Below, piece after piece: positions 1 to 33,866 of a DNA stretch of 64,000 nt (position 1 is its first letter; each line of letters begins with the position of its first letter). The notes under the pieces were generated by a model. The model saw only the letters and a list, made by a program, of their open reading frames with translations, had not been told where the DNA came from and ran no database searches. The stretch is taken from NCBI RefSeq assembly GCF_043641665.1, contig NC_092193.1:5918001-5982000 (forward strand). The letters run 5' to 3'. This stretch comes from Enoplosus armatus. Its lineage: Eukaryota; Chordata; Actinopteri; Centrarchiformes; Enoplosidae. The translations under genes and the position numbers were made by a program.

Positions 1-47
1 AAACCTTTAAGTTTAAACTGTTCTTTTAATGGACAAAAGCTTGATTT

Positions 48-290
48 TAGAGCTGAATCTATTTGTTGATTAATCAATTAGTCGATGCATCAACAAAAAA
101 TAATCTGCAACTATTTGGATAATGATAAAGATAAAAATAACAATTCCCAAGTTTCAGCTTATCCAGTGATCTGCCACATATCTCAGTTTTATATCATTGT
201 AAACTGAATATCTTTGAGTTTTGGACTGTTGGTTGGACAAAGCAAGATGGCAGATTTTGTCAATGAAAATAATTGTTAGTTACAACCCCT
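48..290. repeat. TIR-type interspersed repeat, copy 1
   Basis: The family has ends related to AGGGCTGCAACTAA / TTAGTTGCAGCCCT, AT-rich subterminal blocks with ATTAATCGATTA-like motifs, and a middle containing aaactgaatatctttg and ttggactgttggt. It is MITE-like and about 250-300 bp. This copy ends gttagttacaacccc. Confidence 0.7.
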
Positions 291-1210
291 ACTTCTTTTA
301 TCTTTTGGTTCTTCTGCTTCTTTCATCAAGTTAGCAGTTGTTCACCATACAAAAGACTAAGAGGAATGAATTTCACGTGTGTGTTTTATCTCTTAGCCAC
401 AATATGGCATATGACTTTTCCAGCAAGGCCTGATCTAGCTAACATGTAGGCCCTGTGGACAGGGTACTCACTGGGTTTTTTTTTTTTTTTGCAGTCGCTC
501 TCAGGTCTTATCCATACATCACTGCTTAGTTTCCCACTATCCCTCTCAGAAATTTAATGCCATGTCACAAGAATATCCATTAAAAGGATTTGGGTGTTAA
601 TTTCCTAACAGGGCCACGGTGAGAGTGTTAACAGGGCAGCAGTAGTCTGTGCTGCTGTGATGTTGTTTGAGGGCCGGGGCCATGGGGAGAGCCGGCGTTG
701 AGTTCCCAGGCCCGGCCAGGCCAAAGGGAACAAGATGGCTCTGTTTGAAATGTCTGTGCTTGTCATCAGTCTCAGGCTTCACTTGTGCCGTCAGTGTCAC
801 CACTACATTGTCACTTAGTGCCACCGGGCATGATATCCAATACTGCAGCGCAGGAACATGGCCAATCAGGAACCTGTGGCTTTCACCTGTTGGCGCCGTT
901 GTGAAATGTGGAAGTATGTTTTACCGGGAAACTTTTGGAGAGATGATGTCATAGTGAACCGTGTTCATTGATTTCGAACTCTAATCTTAAAGTCTTGATA
1001 AATATGATGCACTTCAATCAATTTTAGTAGTTGTTTTGTGATAAGTTATTGCTGTGGACGGGAAGAAGTAGACAATAATCTTTGACTTACCTACATTTCC
1101 CTGAATGACTTGCTGTGTATGTATATGTGGAGAGAGGGATGGTAATAGCCTTGGTTGTACCATTATGAAAGTTTTTACCAGAACTGCAACTAAATATTAT
1201 TCTTTTTATC

Positions 1211-1482
1211 AGCTAATCTGCCAATTATTTTGTCTTTAACATGACAGAAAATTGCAAAAGAATTCCATCACAGAGTACCAGATGCCAAGCTGATCTCTTC
1301 ATATGTCTTGTTGTTTCTGACCAACAATCCTGAACTCAAAATATCCAATTTACAATGATATTAACTGCTGTCAAATTACATTTTTGCTTGACAAATTGCT
1401 CAAACGATTAATCGATTATCAAAATAGTTTTCTGAGAATCAACTAATAAATCATTTGACTGATCGTTATGGCTCTAATTTAC
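1211..1482. repeat. TIR-type repeat, inverted copy
   Basis: Contains attaatcgattatcaaaatag and a diverged middle in the opposite orientation to copy 1. Confidence 0.6.
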
Positions 1483-4400
1483 ACAGTACAATCATCATTC
1501 TCGAAATGACCTTGTCATGTGATGTATCTTACTGAGACAGGCTACTGACAGTCTTTACACACCATTAAATGCATAGTGTTGACCACGGTGATGATAAGTC
1601 ATTACGCGTTATTGGCTGCGAACTCATTCTAATCTTTTTCTGCTAAGAGCTTTTTTTGGTGAAAGAAAAGAAAAGTTCTTCAGGCTTTCACTTACTGAGG
1701 CATATTATTGGTTAAAATCTCAGAAAAACGTTTCTGTCTCTGTTCCCTAAACATTGCGTTCTCGACCTTCTCTCATGATAAATGTGCATTACATTGCTTT
1801 GTCGCTGTGTCCAGTCTGTGGCTAAGGCTGGCCTCAAATAGTTAAATCAAATTATATGACTTTATTGGGCATTGTAATTTGACGTGATAGCGTAGTTAGG
1901 TTTTTCCCAGTTGAGAAAAGTGAGCCTGAGAGAGAACAATGTTGTGGTGTGTTGTGTCTGGTTAGTCAAATAGCAAGGCAACAAGCTACAGAAGTATGGC
2001 TGCGTTGCGTCATTGTCTTTTGGAGGTACTGTGGGTAGAGAAGTTGGTGTCTCTTCTAAGTGATTAAGGGATGGATTTCCTCCTGTATGGCATTTGCATG
2101 TTGACGTGAAATCATGACATTTACTGTTTGATGTTTTAGAAAACATTCTGCTGTCAAACAAATGAAATATCTTCATGTAAAGTCACATGATCTATGTTTG
2201 GTGGGTTATGCTACAGATAGATTATGAATATGAGATATATTCTTCCAAACAACCAAATGCGCCTGAAAGTGCAAGGTACGCTTACAATAGTTTTTTACAC
2301 AGACATTTACAGTGGATTTTTCTCTGCATGCTCTCTCATACCTGGGATTTTTTGTAAGATGACAATTTCCTCTTGTCGTACATGTAAATCGACAGGTTTA
2401 GCGTTGCCGGCCTGTACTCCTTATCATCACATCAACCTTTTTTGTAAAACCTTTCCCTGCTTGGGATAACAGTAGGCCCATGGAAAAGAAAGCACCGATA
2501 CAAACGGTTGTCTATGCAAATGGAAACAAATGCCGCTGCGGTAGCTATGCTAGCCACCCGACAGTGTACGTCGGCTGAAGTGGAGCAAATTCAAATGAGC
2601 CCCGGCCCCTGTTTTTGCACCATGTCTCTCCCTCACAGCCTACAGTGCATGTAATCCTGTCCATTTGATGCTAAAACAAGCACGTCACTGTAACTATCTA
2701 GTAGGATTGGATACCCGTTCATGTTATTTATACACACTCTGAACAAAAAGGCGAGGATTAGGTCCACAAAAGTTTGTTCTTGTGTTTTGGGGTCTTCAAG
2801 ATATGTATTACAGTCCATTGTGGAAGGTGAGCTAGATATTATGTCCAGCCCCACCCATTGCTGAACTGATCTAATTTGTGTTTGGTGCAGAATTACTTTA
2901 CTGAAGAATGGTTTAAATGTTACACCAGGGCTAAACCTGTGCACATCAGCAACTGTCAGTGAGTGTGTAACTTTATTTAATATTGTCAGTTTACAGGCCA
3001 ACCAATAATTATGAGTTTCTAATAAGGAATGTGACCTGCTTTGTGCCGCTTTTGTTCTTCACTACATCTGTGAAGGGTAACACCTCTACAGCTTTCCCTT
3101 GTTGTTGGCTTCTTGGTGATTTCCTCGTGATGAACAGCTTCAGTCCTAGAAGTTTGTTTTTCCTCTAATTGATTACTTGAGGATCCGTGATGTGGGGCAA
3201 AGGGTGGCACGGAGGGCTGCTTTGTTTTTGGAACCATGTTATGAAAGATGAACGGTCTCGAACAGTCGCTCCCTCTCTCCTTTTGCTTTTGCTCTCTTTT
3301 TTGTTTTTTTTTTGCTAAATTTGTCTGTACTCTTTAACTGAGGTAACCCATGAAAGCCAGGTCTCTCTCTGTGCTAGGTGACTAACACAGATATTCTATT
3401 CAAATCCAATATATTTTGTGATGATGGTTTACGGAGGAGCCAGCTGGTTGTCTGGCTGGCTGGCTGGCTATGTATGAAGGGATTTGAGGTTAGTGGCCGT
3501 ACATTTTGCTTTAAGGCCAAAAGGTCTCTTCAAGACTTTACTCAAAGGAATTCTAGTGTTCCCTTGCGATGGAAGATGCAAGCCATTTGCTCCACAACTT
3601 TGTTTTGTCGAATCGAAGATTTAGGCCATTTTGTTCTCTGTGTCAGCCTGACCTATATGATTCAAGTGAAATATTACATCACACACACAACTTGATTAAC
3701 ATTGAAAGTAAGGCTGAGCTGAGAATTGGTCCTAGCAGAGCCACCAGGGAATCGGCATCTCATGGTTGGTGATGGGAGGGTAGTGGAAGTAGACTGGGAA
3801 GAGCCCAGGAAAGAGTTAAAAAAGCTTGTGTTAAAGCAAATTCCCTCCTGGTCTCTTTCTGTGTTATCAGTTCCTCTGTAGGGCACTGCAGCACACACTG
3901 CATTTATTCAAAGGCCCAGTGTCACACGCCTCTGTGGAAAAGAGCCCTGAGGACCATACTCTGCTTTTTTTTTTTCCCCCCTCTCTGCCCCTTCCACCCT
4001 CTACCCCTCGTCCTCCCTCCATCCAGTCCCAACGCTTGCGAGCTTTGATGGGCCCTTGGTTGGGTTTTCAAACCTCTCGATGTCTACTGGTGTAAAAAAT
4101 GTGGCGAGACCTGCAGAACTAATAGCAGAAGAATGTAATCAGCGCTGTTGAATCTTTCTGTCTTATTGATATTAGTTGAGGTAGGTGTTTAAAGTTTGAC
4201 TGTCACAGAAGTGGAAGCAAATACAGGCAAGAAAGTAAATATGGCCCCATTTTCTTTGTTAATAAAGAGTTTGGTGTAGCAGGTAGATGCTACATTACAG
4301 AAAAACTGAACTATGGTTGTAAAATTATAAATGATATATCATACTTTGGTACGATGTCAAGAATAACCAGTGCGGACCTCACTGAAACACAGCTAACATG

Positions 4401-5219
4401 ATAGCATCCGTGTTTAGGTTGTTCCTGACTTGTGCCCGAAGTGTGAGCCTATATTCATCTGTAACAAAAAAAGTAAACAAATGTTAATGTCTCTCTCTGT
4501 GAAACTTCTGCGGACTGGATCAGTGGATTTCCTCCATGTTGAACTTAATCACCGGATCTGCCGAGAGGAGATCTCCCGGAGCATGTGATCATTTATCAGG
4601 CTCCTTCTCCCTCTCCCTCTCTCTCTGGTTCGGGGCTACTTTCACCCTCTCCCCAGTCAGAGCGCAGAGCCAGTGCTGAGTGCAGAGAGTCATGTGGTAG
4701 TTCTAGGCTAGAGGAGGAGCCCATCTGAAAGACATGTGCACAGGAGGGGATATTAGCCCAATCATCTTTGTTTAGGGCATGCAGAGAGTGCTGGGAAATG
4801 TCTCAAAGTCATTGATAAGATGAGTTCCCCTCACAATGCGCCCACCGAGACTATGTATAGTCATTTACAGCATCATGCCTATGGATGGATTTTGCACAGC
4901 AGGAGTGCTAGTTATATTTGTATATTTTAGGAGATGCAATGAACTGTTTATTGATTTTTTGTTTTTTTGCATTGTTATCTGAATTTGATCACAATTAAGT
5001 TATAGTTTAGCTTACAGTTTAGAGAAGAGAGCTTGTGACCAGAAAGTCATGAGTTTAAATTAAGGAACTGCTGGATAAACGTGTATCGAGGAAGTGAACT
5101 CAAATCACCTCCCGATGCTCCTGCTAACTTTTTACAAAGGCAAGAATTACATAGTGGCCTACAATTATGCTGTAGTCGCATAACAAGAAGGATTTACGTT
5201 CCGTTTGATGTGACCCTAT

Positions 5220-5720
5220 TTTCCTTAGAACGGCAATATATGAGAAGGTGTTCAAATTAAGAAATAGTGGCATTAAATATGTGCATTAAGTAGCTGAAGT
5301 TGGGCTGCGTTTAGCCAAGCTTAGCATAATGACTGGAAGCAATGGGAATCAGCTTGCATTGCTCTGTCCAAAGTGAAAAATAAGTCTCTAAAGCTCACTA
5401 ATTAACACGGTCAATCTGTACACAACACAACTGACATGTAAAAATGCAGTTTTGGGGGGAGTTACATGCAGGAAATATTTCTTGACGAACAAGTTTATAT
5501 GTCTACCTGCATGTTTGTGTGGCGTCTCTGGCTGTAGCGCAGGTTGCTAGATGGGGTCTGTGAGCACTTTTAATACAGTTCCCTGAATAGACTTGATGGG
5601 ACAGGACCAAACCTGGCAACCTCATTTTGACAGCAAGACTCTGGGAAGCTGTCTGCTTCCAGTCTGTATGCTAAGCTAGGCTAAACATGTCCTACTCCAG
5701 CTCCATATGTATTGTGTGCA
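5220..5720 (+). repeat. TTAGCTTAGCATA-type dispersed repeat, copy 1
   Basis: Contains cttagcataatgactggaag and ctaaagctcactaattaac, matching a dispersed repeat I recognise from fish genomes. The last part (about 5590-5690) is an inverted partial copy. Confidence 0.5.
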
Positions 5721-6517
5721 CAGACATGAAAATCCTGTTAAGAGAGCAAATAAGCGTGTTTCCCAAAATTCTGACTTACGCCTTTAAGTAAAATACAGTA
5801 CTAATACTTTCTACTACTCTCTTTGCTCCTGCTAATGAACTGCCTGTGAGCAAGGCAGTCCTTGGCACCCAGCTGCTATGATTAAACAGCTCTGTGATCA
5901 GTTCAAGACAGTGGTTGTGCTGTGTATAGACGATATGTATTGTGTGTAACTTTAAGTGTGGTACTTGGTGTGGATGAGAAACTAGTTTTCTAGTGACCAA
6001 TTAGTTTTCTTTTGGATGAAAGTGTATACAAAATGGGCAATACCATTTTCCATTGGCTTTGTTTGTTTATTTATCCATCCAGTTGTCATGGCAGCACGAG
6101 TTTCAACAACTTTAAGTCACAGTTTCAAAGTACATTTTCAAAAGTCTGCAGAATGTCATTTTACATTTTAGTAATAGCAAAAGGCTACTCAGTCGTAAGT
6201 TACTGAACACGTGACATACTTACCTTTACTTACCTGTATCTTCCATAGTATGTATGCAAAAAGTCTGCTATGGTGACACAGATACTAGCAATTAAGTGGA
6301 CTTGATTGTGGCATTTGTGTGTAGGTCTAAATGAAGTAATATTCCTTAAATAAGTAACTTTAGGTGGGTTCATTCTGTGCTTCAACAGTATCGTTATGAA
6401 TAAATTCAAAGCCCCTGACCTTCCCATCGTGACAGTATACTCCAAAATTTAAGTCTTTTTTATGTCCAATGTATGTTATTGTCTGTTTCTTAATGTTTTT
6501 TTTTTTCTTTTCCTCAG

Positions 6518-28944
<22,427 letters not shown>

Positions 28945-29007
28945 TGGGAGACCGCCTCCGTCAGCCTTCTGTGTTTTTCTCCACCATTCTGCATCCTTGA
29001 CGAACCC

Positions 29008-29034
29008 TTCCTCCTCCTCCTCCTCCTCCTCCTC
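29008..29034. repeat. (TCC)n run in gnal 3' UTR
   Basis: About nine units. Confidence 0.9.
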
Positions 29035-30440
29035 CCTTACGCCTCACCCCTCCTCCCCCAAAGAAACCCTCAAGAACCCCTGACCACCCCTCCTATCGAG
29101 GACTATGAAGTACTACTGAAGTGTGTCAAATCCTCTTCCTCTTCTTAACTTCTTAGCTTTTTGTACTTCTTTTTTTTTTCTTCTTTTTCTCTGAGACCGA
29201 TTCATCCCCATTTCACCGACGTGAAAGGAAGGTTGGGGAACAAAGTTGTTGCGTGCCGCTTCTTTTTTTTTCTTCTTATTTTTCTTTTAATCCTTCCTTT
29301 TGAATGCCTTGATTTTTGTCATTCCACTAAGCCTTGGGCTACCTCCTTTTTTTTTTCTCTTTTTTTTTTGCCCTTTTGTGTCCTGTTTTTTGGCTTTGTC
29401 ATTGGACCTGGACTGGTGGGTGTGGATGCATAAAAACACACCTACAGGACCTCAGTGTAGAGGCAGTGTGTGTGTGTGTGTGTGATGAAGAGAAGGAGGA
29501 ATGCCATGTGAGTGAGCGCATGTATGTGTGTTCATGTTTGTGTGTCACCTGCCGGTTAAAAGCTGGCATCACCACCATGACCTTTGCCCCCCCACCCCCC
29601 CCCACCCTTTTTTTTTTTTTGCCCCGTCACCCCCTCCGACCCGCGTCTTCTCTCCGCGACTGGACGGCGATGAAACCGGAGAGCGACGGGAGTGGACGGA
29701 GGGGAACCGAGTGGATGAAGAGATAAATGCACTTTGCATCAGGTTCCTTAATAACTTTTTTTTTTCTTTTTTTTTCTTTTTCTCGGTTGTTGTTGTTGTT
29801 GTTGTTTTTTCTCCAGAGGAAGCATACACACAATGTAGCATCACAATATTTATTACCCTGTCACGATGTTAGCTTGCCGAGCTGCAGGGTGCACCGAGCA
29901 GCCGAGAGACATGTGGAGCGAAAGATTAAAGTGGGAGGGGGGGGCAGGAAGTATACGACGACATGAAGAAGGATTTAAATGAAGGAAAAGGGACTGAGCT
30001 CTCTGCACCTTAGCCCTGCTGCCTCCACGGACTCGGACCTGCCTCCTTTTTCCACACAAACCATCCTTTTAGCTTAGAGATACTGATGGGAGGGGAGGGT
30101 GGGGGGGGGAGAAAAATGTATTGTTCTCTTTTTTTTTTTGTTTGTTTATTTTTTTTGTTAACTTGTACACTGTGCAAGGTTGAATTATCCTGTACAGACT
30201 GTAAAATGTAATATTATTTTGTACAACTTAATTGAAAGAAAAACAAATCTACTTGTAGATCTTTGTGCCTTGATTATGGCTGTACCTGTAAATGAGCTCA
30301 GATGTAAGTATGTTTTCGACTGCGCTGTACAGCTTGATGTCAATCTCTATCAGCAGCGGAAGACTGCGGGTAGGGGACTTTCTCTGTAGAGTTTAGTTTT
30401 TTCTGGTTTATAAAAAAAAAGGAAATGCTGTTTAGTAAAA

Positions 30441-30446
30441 AATAAA
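30441..30446 (+). promoter_or_regulatory. Candidate gnal polyadenylation signal
   Basis: This AATAAA lies in an A-rich stretch about 1.5 kb after the stop. Two further hexamers lie at 30989 and 31230, so alternative polyadenylation is plausible. Confidence 0.4.
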
Positions 30447-30731
30447 AAATAGGGAAAAAATCCTAAAAACCTGTATACATTATGCAAATTAACCACTTAC
30501 CTGCAGTGAAGACCAGATGTTGCAGCGCCATGCCTTTTTCTTTTCTTTTGTTGGTTTTATTTTTCCTCCTTTTTTTTTTTTTTTTTTTTTGAATTTCACA
30601 GCTTTAAACAAACATTGGAAATCCATTGAAAGTGTCCAAATTGCAACCTGGTGTTGTTTTAATAGGAACCAACGTTTTTTCGATATGAAGTGTGTCTGAG
30701 ATCTGTACTGATGTGCGTGCCTGTGCGCATG

Positions 30732-30739
30732 TGTACATA
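30732..30739 (+). promoter_or_regulatory. Pumilio-type element in gnal 3' UTR
   Basis: TGTACATA matches the PUF-binding consensus UGUANAUA. A second match is at 30915-30922. Confidence 0.3.
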
Positions 30740-30914
30740 AAACAAACATAGACTCACAGACGCATTGTGTGTGTGTATGTGTGTGTGTGTGCGTGCGTGT
30801 GAGAGCGAGTGTGCGTTGTGTGTAAAATTTTATAAATGTATGTACATGTAAATTTATAGGTCTATATAAATATATATGTACAATTATACATGTTTAATTA
30901 TGTGTGTGCCTAGG

Positions 30915-30922
30915 TGTACATA
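30915..30922 (+). promoter_or_regulatory. Second Pumilio-type element in gnal 3' UTR
   Basis: Another exact UGUANAUA match in the same TGTA-rich segment. It is used only if the transcript extends beyond the proximal AATAAA at 30441. Confidence 0.3.
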
Positions 30923-31229
30923 CCTATGTATGTATACGGTAAATATGTATACATACACACATAGGAAAGCATGTTTAGAATGGAGATGAATAAATGAGAG
31001 CGTGCAATATTAGTAATTCTTTGGTCCTTTGGAGCCATACCCAATGGCACAGGCACTATGAATGTGTGAGCAGCACCCAACAAGACAAGCTCTTCTCCTT
31101 GTACAAACAGCATCAGCCTTTTCTTCTGCTACAGTACACGTCTATCCCCAAAAGAGAGTGAACTGACTGGAGGTGCAAAAACCTTGTTTGGCCTGGGAGG
31201 ATGATTAAATGACATTTTTATTTTCTTTA

Positions 31230-31235
31230 AATAAA
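31230..31235 (+). promoter_or_regulatory. Candidate distal gnal polyadenylation signal
   Basis: AATAAA is followed about 25-35 nt later by the T-rich tract ttgctttatttcc. This is the best-looking hexamer plus T-rich arrangement in the tail. Confidence 0.4.
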
Positions 31236-32124
31236 GAGGCACATTAGAGGACTTTGCTTTATTTCCATCTTGGTGTCCAGTTGTGTCCACATTTGTTACC
31301 ACTGAGGGGTTATTTTTGTTTTTATTATGTGGATGCTGCGGTGGAGTTAACGTGAGGGGCCGCACTCGACATATATGTGGGTGAGTAGTGCCGAGTACAT
31401 TCAGTGTCTTTACTGTGTTTCAGCAGGGTTGTTTTGGTATAAATATAGGCCTTTTTTTGAGTTGTCATTGTAGAAAAAAAACGCAGGTGTTGCTAATAAC
31501 ATTAAAGATGGCTGTGTTATATTCAAGTGTGCCAGTCAGTCATGACAGTGTAGCATGAACAATACCAGGACCCTGAAACTGGAGCAGCTAAATGGAATTC
31601 AGCCATCATTAGTTTTATTGGTTACACCTGCACTTTTCCTACTGTGACACGTCCACGTGTCTTCTGTGGAAAAAGGCCTACTGAGATCTCCTGATTTAAA
31701 GGCCCCTCACACCCCGATCAGACCTCAGATCCAGTTAAAGGTGCTGGGGACCACAGGAGGTCCCGGTGCTTCATGAACGTAGTCTGATGAAAGAGCCATT
31801 TCAGTGCAGTAAAGCTGACAGGAGAGTCCGGGAGATGTCAATCAAAGAGGTCTAATCAAGCAAATAATTAAAATCTCCTGTGTGGGTCGACAGCAGGTGT
31901 TCAGGGCTAGCGATTATATTTTAAAAATACTTTGATTGTACTTTATATTACCTCACCCCTAATACAGTGACCGTCAGTTTGACTGCACTGAATGTAGAAA
32001 ACGTTGCACTTCTCATGTCTTTAATTAGTCACAAAGAAGATTAGGAGTGGGCAATATAGATGAAATTTTATACAACTAAACGCATCATAAAGTGCTTTTT
32101 CTGAAAATGAATTGAGAATCAGGA

Positions 32125-32412
32125 GTTTTAGAGCTGAAGAGCTAAAACAGCTGTTTGAATATCAATTAGTTGATCGACAGAAAATTATTTGGTGACAATT
32201 ATAGTAATCAATGAATCATTTAAGTCAGTTTTTAAGAAATAGCGCTTTAAGTTCTTTCTCTCACTTTGTGTATCAAACAAACTAAAGTCAATTTGAAGAC
32301 GTCACTTTGTGCTCCGAGAAATTGTGACGTTTCATAGCCTAAATGATTATTTTTGGGAAAAGGAATCGATAGATTCATTGATAATGAAAATAATTGTTAG
32401 TTGCAGTCATAT
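32125..32412. repeat. TIR-type repeat copy
   Basis: Runs from gagctgaagagctaaaac to aataattgttagttgcag. Confidence 0.65.
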
Positions 32413-32952
32413 TCTTGAATAATCCAGTTGTTTAAATACCTGACAGATATATCATATTGAGGCAAAAATCATATAAAAAGCTAATGTTGCTCATTGATTT
32501 GCAACGTTGCCAAATATGATCTGATACACGCAGACATGTTAAAGGGTGCACCACCATTTAAATATTCTCGCAGCACGAATAGAAGCAGATGAATGAAAGA
32601 CAGATTTTTAAGCTTTAAGACGAGTCAAATGTGTGTGAAGAGGACTGAATCTCAGTATCAGTGATAATTTCTTCTTCTTTTAGTACTTTTTTTTTAATTT
32701 GACATGATTCTGCATTTGCAAACACGTATTTGTGTTGAAATCACATTCATTTCATTTCCACGACGTTGTGTCCATCTCTGCCGCCATTTTCCAGGTTTTT
32801 TGCAAAGTGAGGTGTGGACTTTAACGTCCCATGATATTTAGTATTTCATCCACAGAGTGAAGTGGCTTCAGGTGAGCGATTATACTGAGTCATAGTGCAC
32901 ACGGACCTCTAGCTTACACCACAACTCTCTAAAACAGACCTTAAGATTCTGA

Positions 32953-32958
32953 TTTATT
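32953..32958 (-). promoter_or_regulatory. Candidate mppe1 polyadenylation signal
   Basis: AATAAA on the minus strand, about 720 nt after the mppe1 stop. This would leave about 1.7 kb between the mppe1 and gnal 3' ends. Confidence 0.35.
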
Positions 32959-33425
32959 ATGTACAGTTCATCAGAAACAATTTAACAATTTGGCAAAAAA
33001 AACCCTCACAAACATTTGGCACAGAAAGTCAGCAATAAATATATTCAGATATGCATCTTAAAAACAGCGGGTGGGTCATCGGACATCAACAACAGAAACA
33101 AACAGTGTTCAGAGAGTGAGATGATCAGAGTGTTTACATCAGGTCACAGTTAACAACCAGAGTGAAGAGACCTAAACCACCATCTGACTTTACCACCTTA
33201 AATCAGACCAGTTAGTATTTACATATGTACTTGTTTGATTTGTCTCACTTAATGCCACGTGTGTTTACTCTCTAATAAGGAAAACTGCTGTAAAGTCAGT
33301 GACTTTTCTGTGACTGAGAACTTCCTGTTTCTTCGTTGTGGTGATGCATTAAGCTCCACCTGTTTGGCACTCACAAGGAAGGTAAAACAAACACCAGTGA
33401 TGGTTTGTAACAACAATTTGGTCCA

Positions 33426-33426
<1 letters not shown>

Positions 33427-33460
<34 letters not shown>
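33427..33460. repeat. (CAT)n run, mppe1 3' UTR
   Basis: About 11 perfect units just downstream of the mppe1 stop. Confidence 0.95.
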
Positions 33461-33680
33461 GTAGTGATAAACTTTGAGTCCTTTAAAGACATTTAAAATA
33501 TATATATATATTCAAGTTCTTCACAGTGCCGCAAAACATTTTGGACAAACAAATTGAGGTTGTATGAACAGATTTTTGGACCCGTTCAGAAGAGGAATGT
33601 CACATTTTCAAATCCTCACACCAGGTGTTTACCAATGGGCTCTGTGCTGGGACGACGTGGTGCACTCTGGGTAATGTAGT

Positions 33681-33866
33681 TCACAGAGACTTGTGCTTCC
33701 CCAGCAGGCAGAGGCTGAGGCACTGCAGCAGGCCCTTCATCCACAGACAGTGAGCCAGGAACAGCAGCAGCAGGCAGGCGCCGGCCGAGCAGTACACGCC
33801 GATCACCGTGCTCTCCTCCGGCAGGAAACACTTGGACAGAGCGTAACTGCTGGGCGACACCGACGC
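33681..33866 (-). CDS. mppe1: mppe1 terminal coding exon 9
   Basis: It encodes 61 residues and TGA, beginning [18 protein letters not shown], with a hydrophobic membrane segment ([14 protein letters not shown]) and the C-terminus LLGKHKSL. The human protein has the same layout and also ends in a KxKxx signal. The acceptor is ccccctcag. Confidence 0.9.
   Translation of the reverse strand, partial: ASVSPSSYALSKCFLPEESTVIGVYCSAGACLLLLFLAHCLWMKGLLQCLSLCLLGKHKSL

Larger units (their letters stand above)
1..6517 (+). other. 3' part of gnal intron 5
   Basis: No coding exon was found. The sequence upstream of exon 6 must be intron because exon 6 starts with an acceptor in phase 0. It holds repeat copies at 48-290, 1211-1482 and 5220-5720, T runs, and a CT-rich stretch near 4600. 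gnal exons 1-5 were looked for (for example the ENQF region) and not seen. Confidence 0.8.
28945..31240 (+). other. gnal: gnal 3' untranslated region (approximate end)
   Basis: This non-coding sequence follows the gnal stop. It contains (TCC)n, poly-T and poly-G runs, TG repeats and a TGTA-rich stretch at about 30720-30960. AATAAA hexamers occur at 30441-30446, 30989-30994 and 31230-31235, so the transcript end is probably one or more of these. The exact 3' end cannot be read from sequence alone. Confidence 0.6.
31241..33680. other. gnal-mppe1 convergent 3' spacer
   Basis: It holds a TIR-type repeat (32125-32412), the likely mppe1 3' UTR (about 32950-33680) with a (CAT)n run, and otherwise unrecognised sequence. 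Confidence 0.6.

Noticed and set aside
2633..3001. 122-codon minus-strand open frame in gnal intron 5
   Set aside because: It opens with TTG rather than ATG, has no recognisable domain and no supporting splice signals. A transposon fragment is possible but cannot be shown.
1..6517. Earlier gnal coding exons (P-loop exon and the exon before exon 6)
   Set aside because: No GESGKST or ENQF-type exon with splice signals was found, so these exons are placed outside the window.
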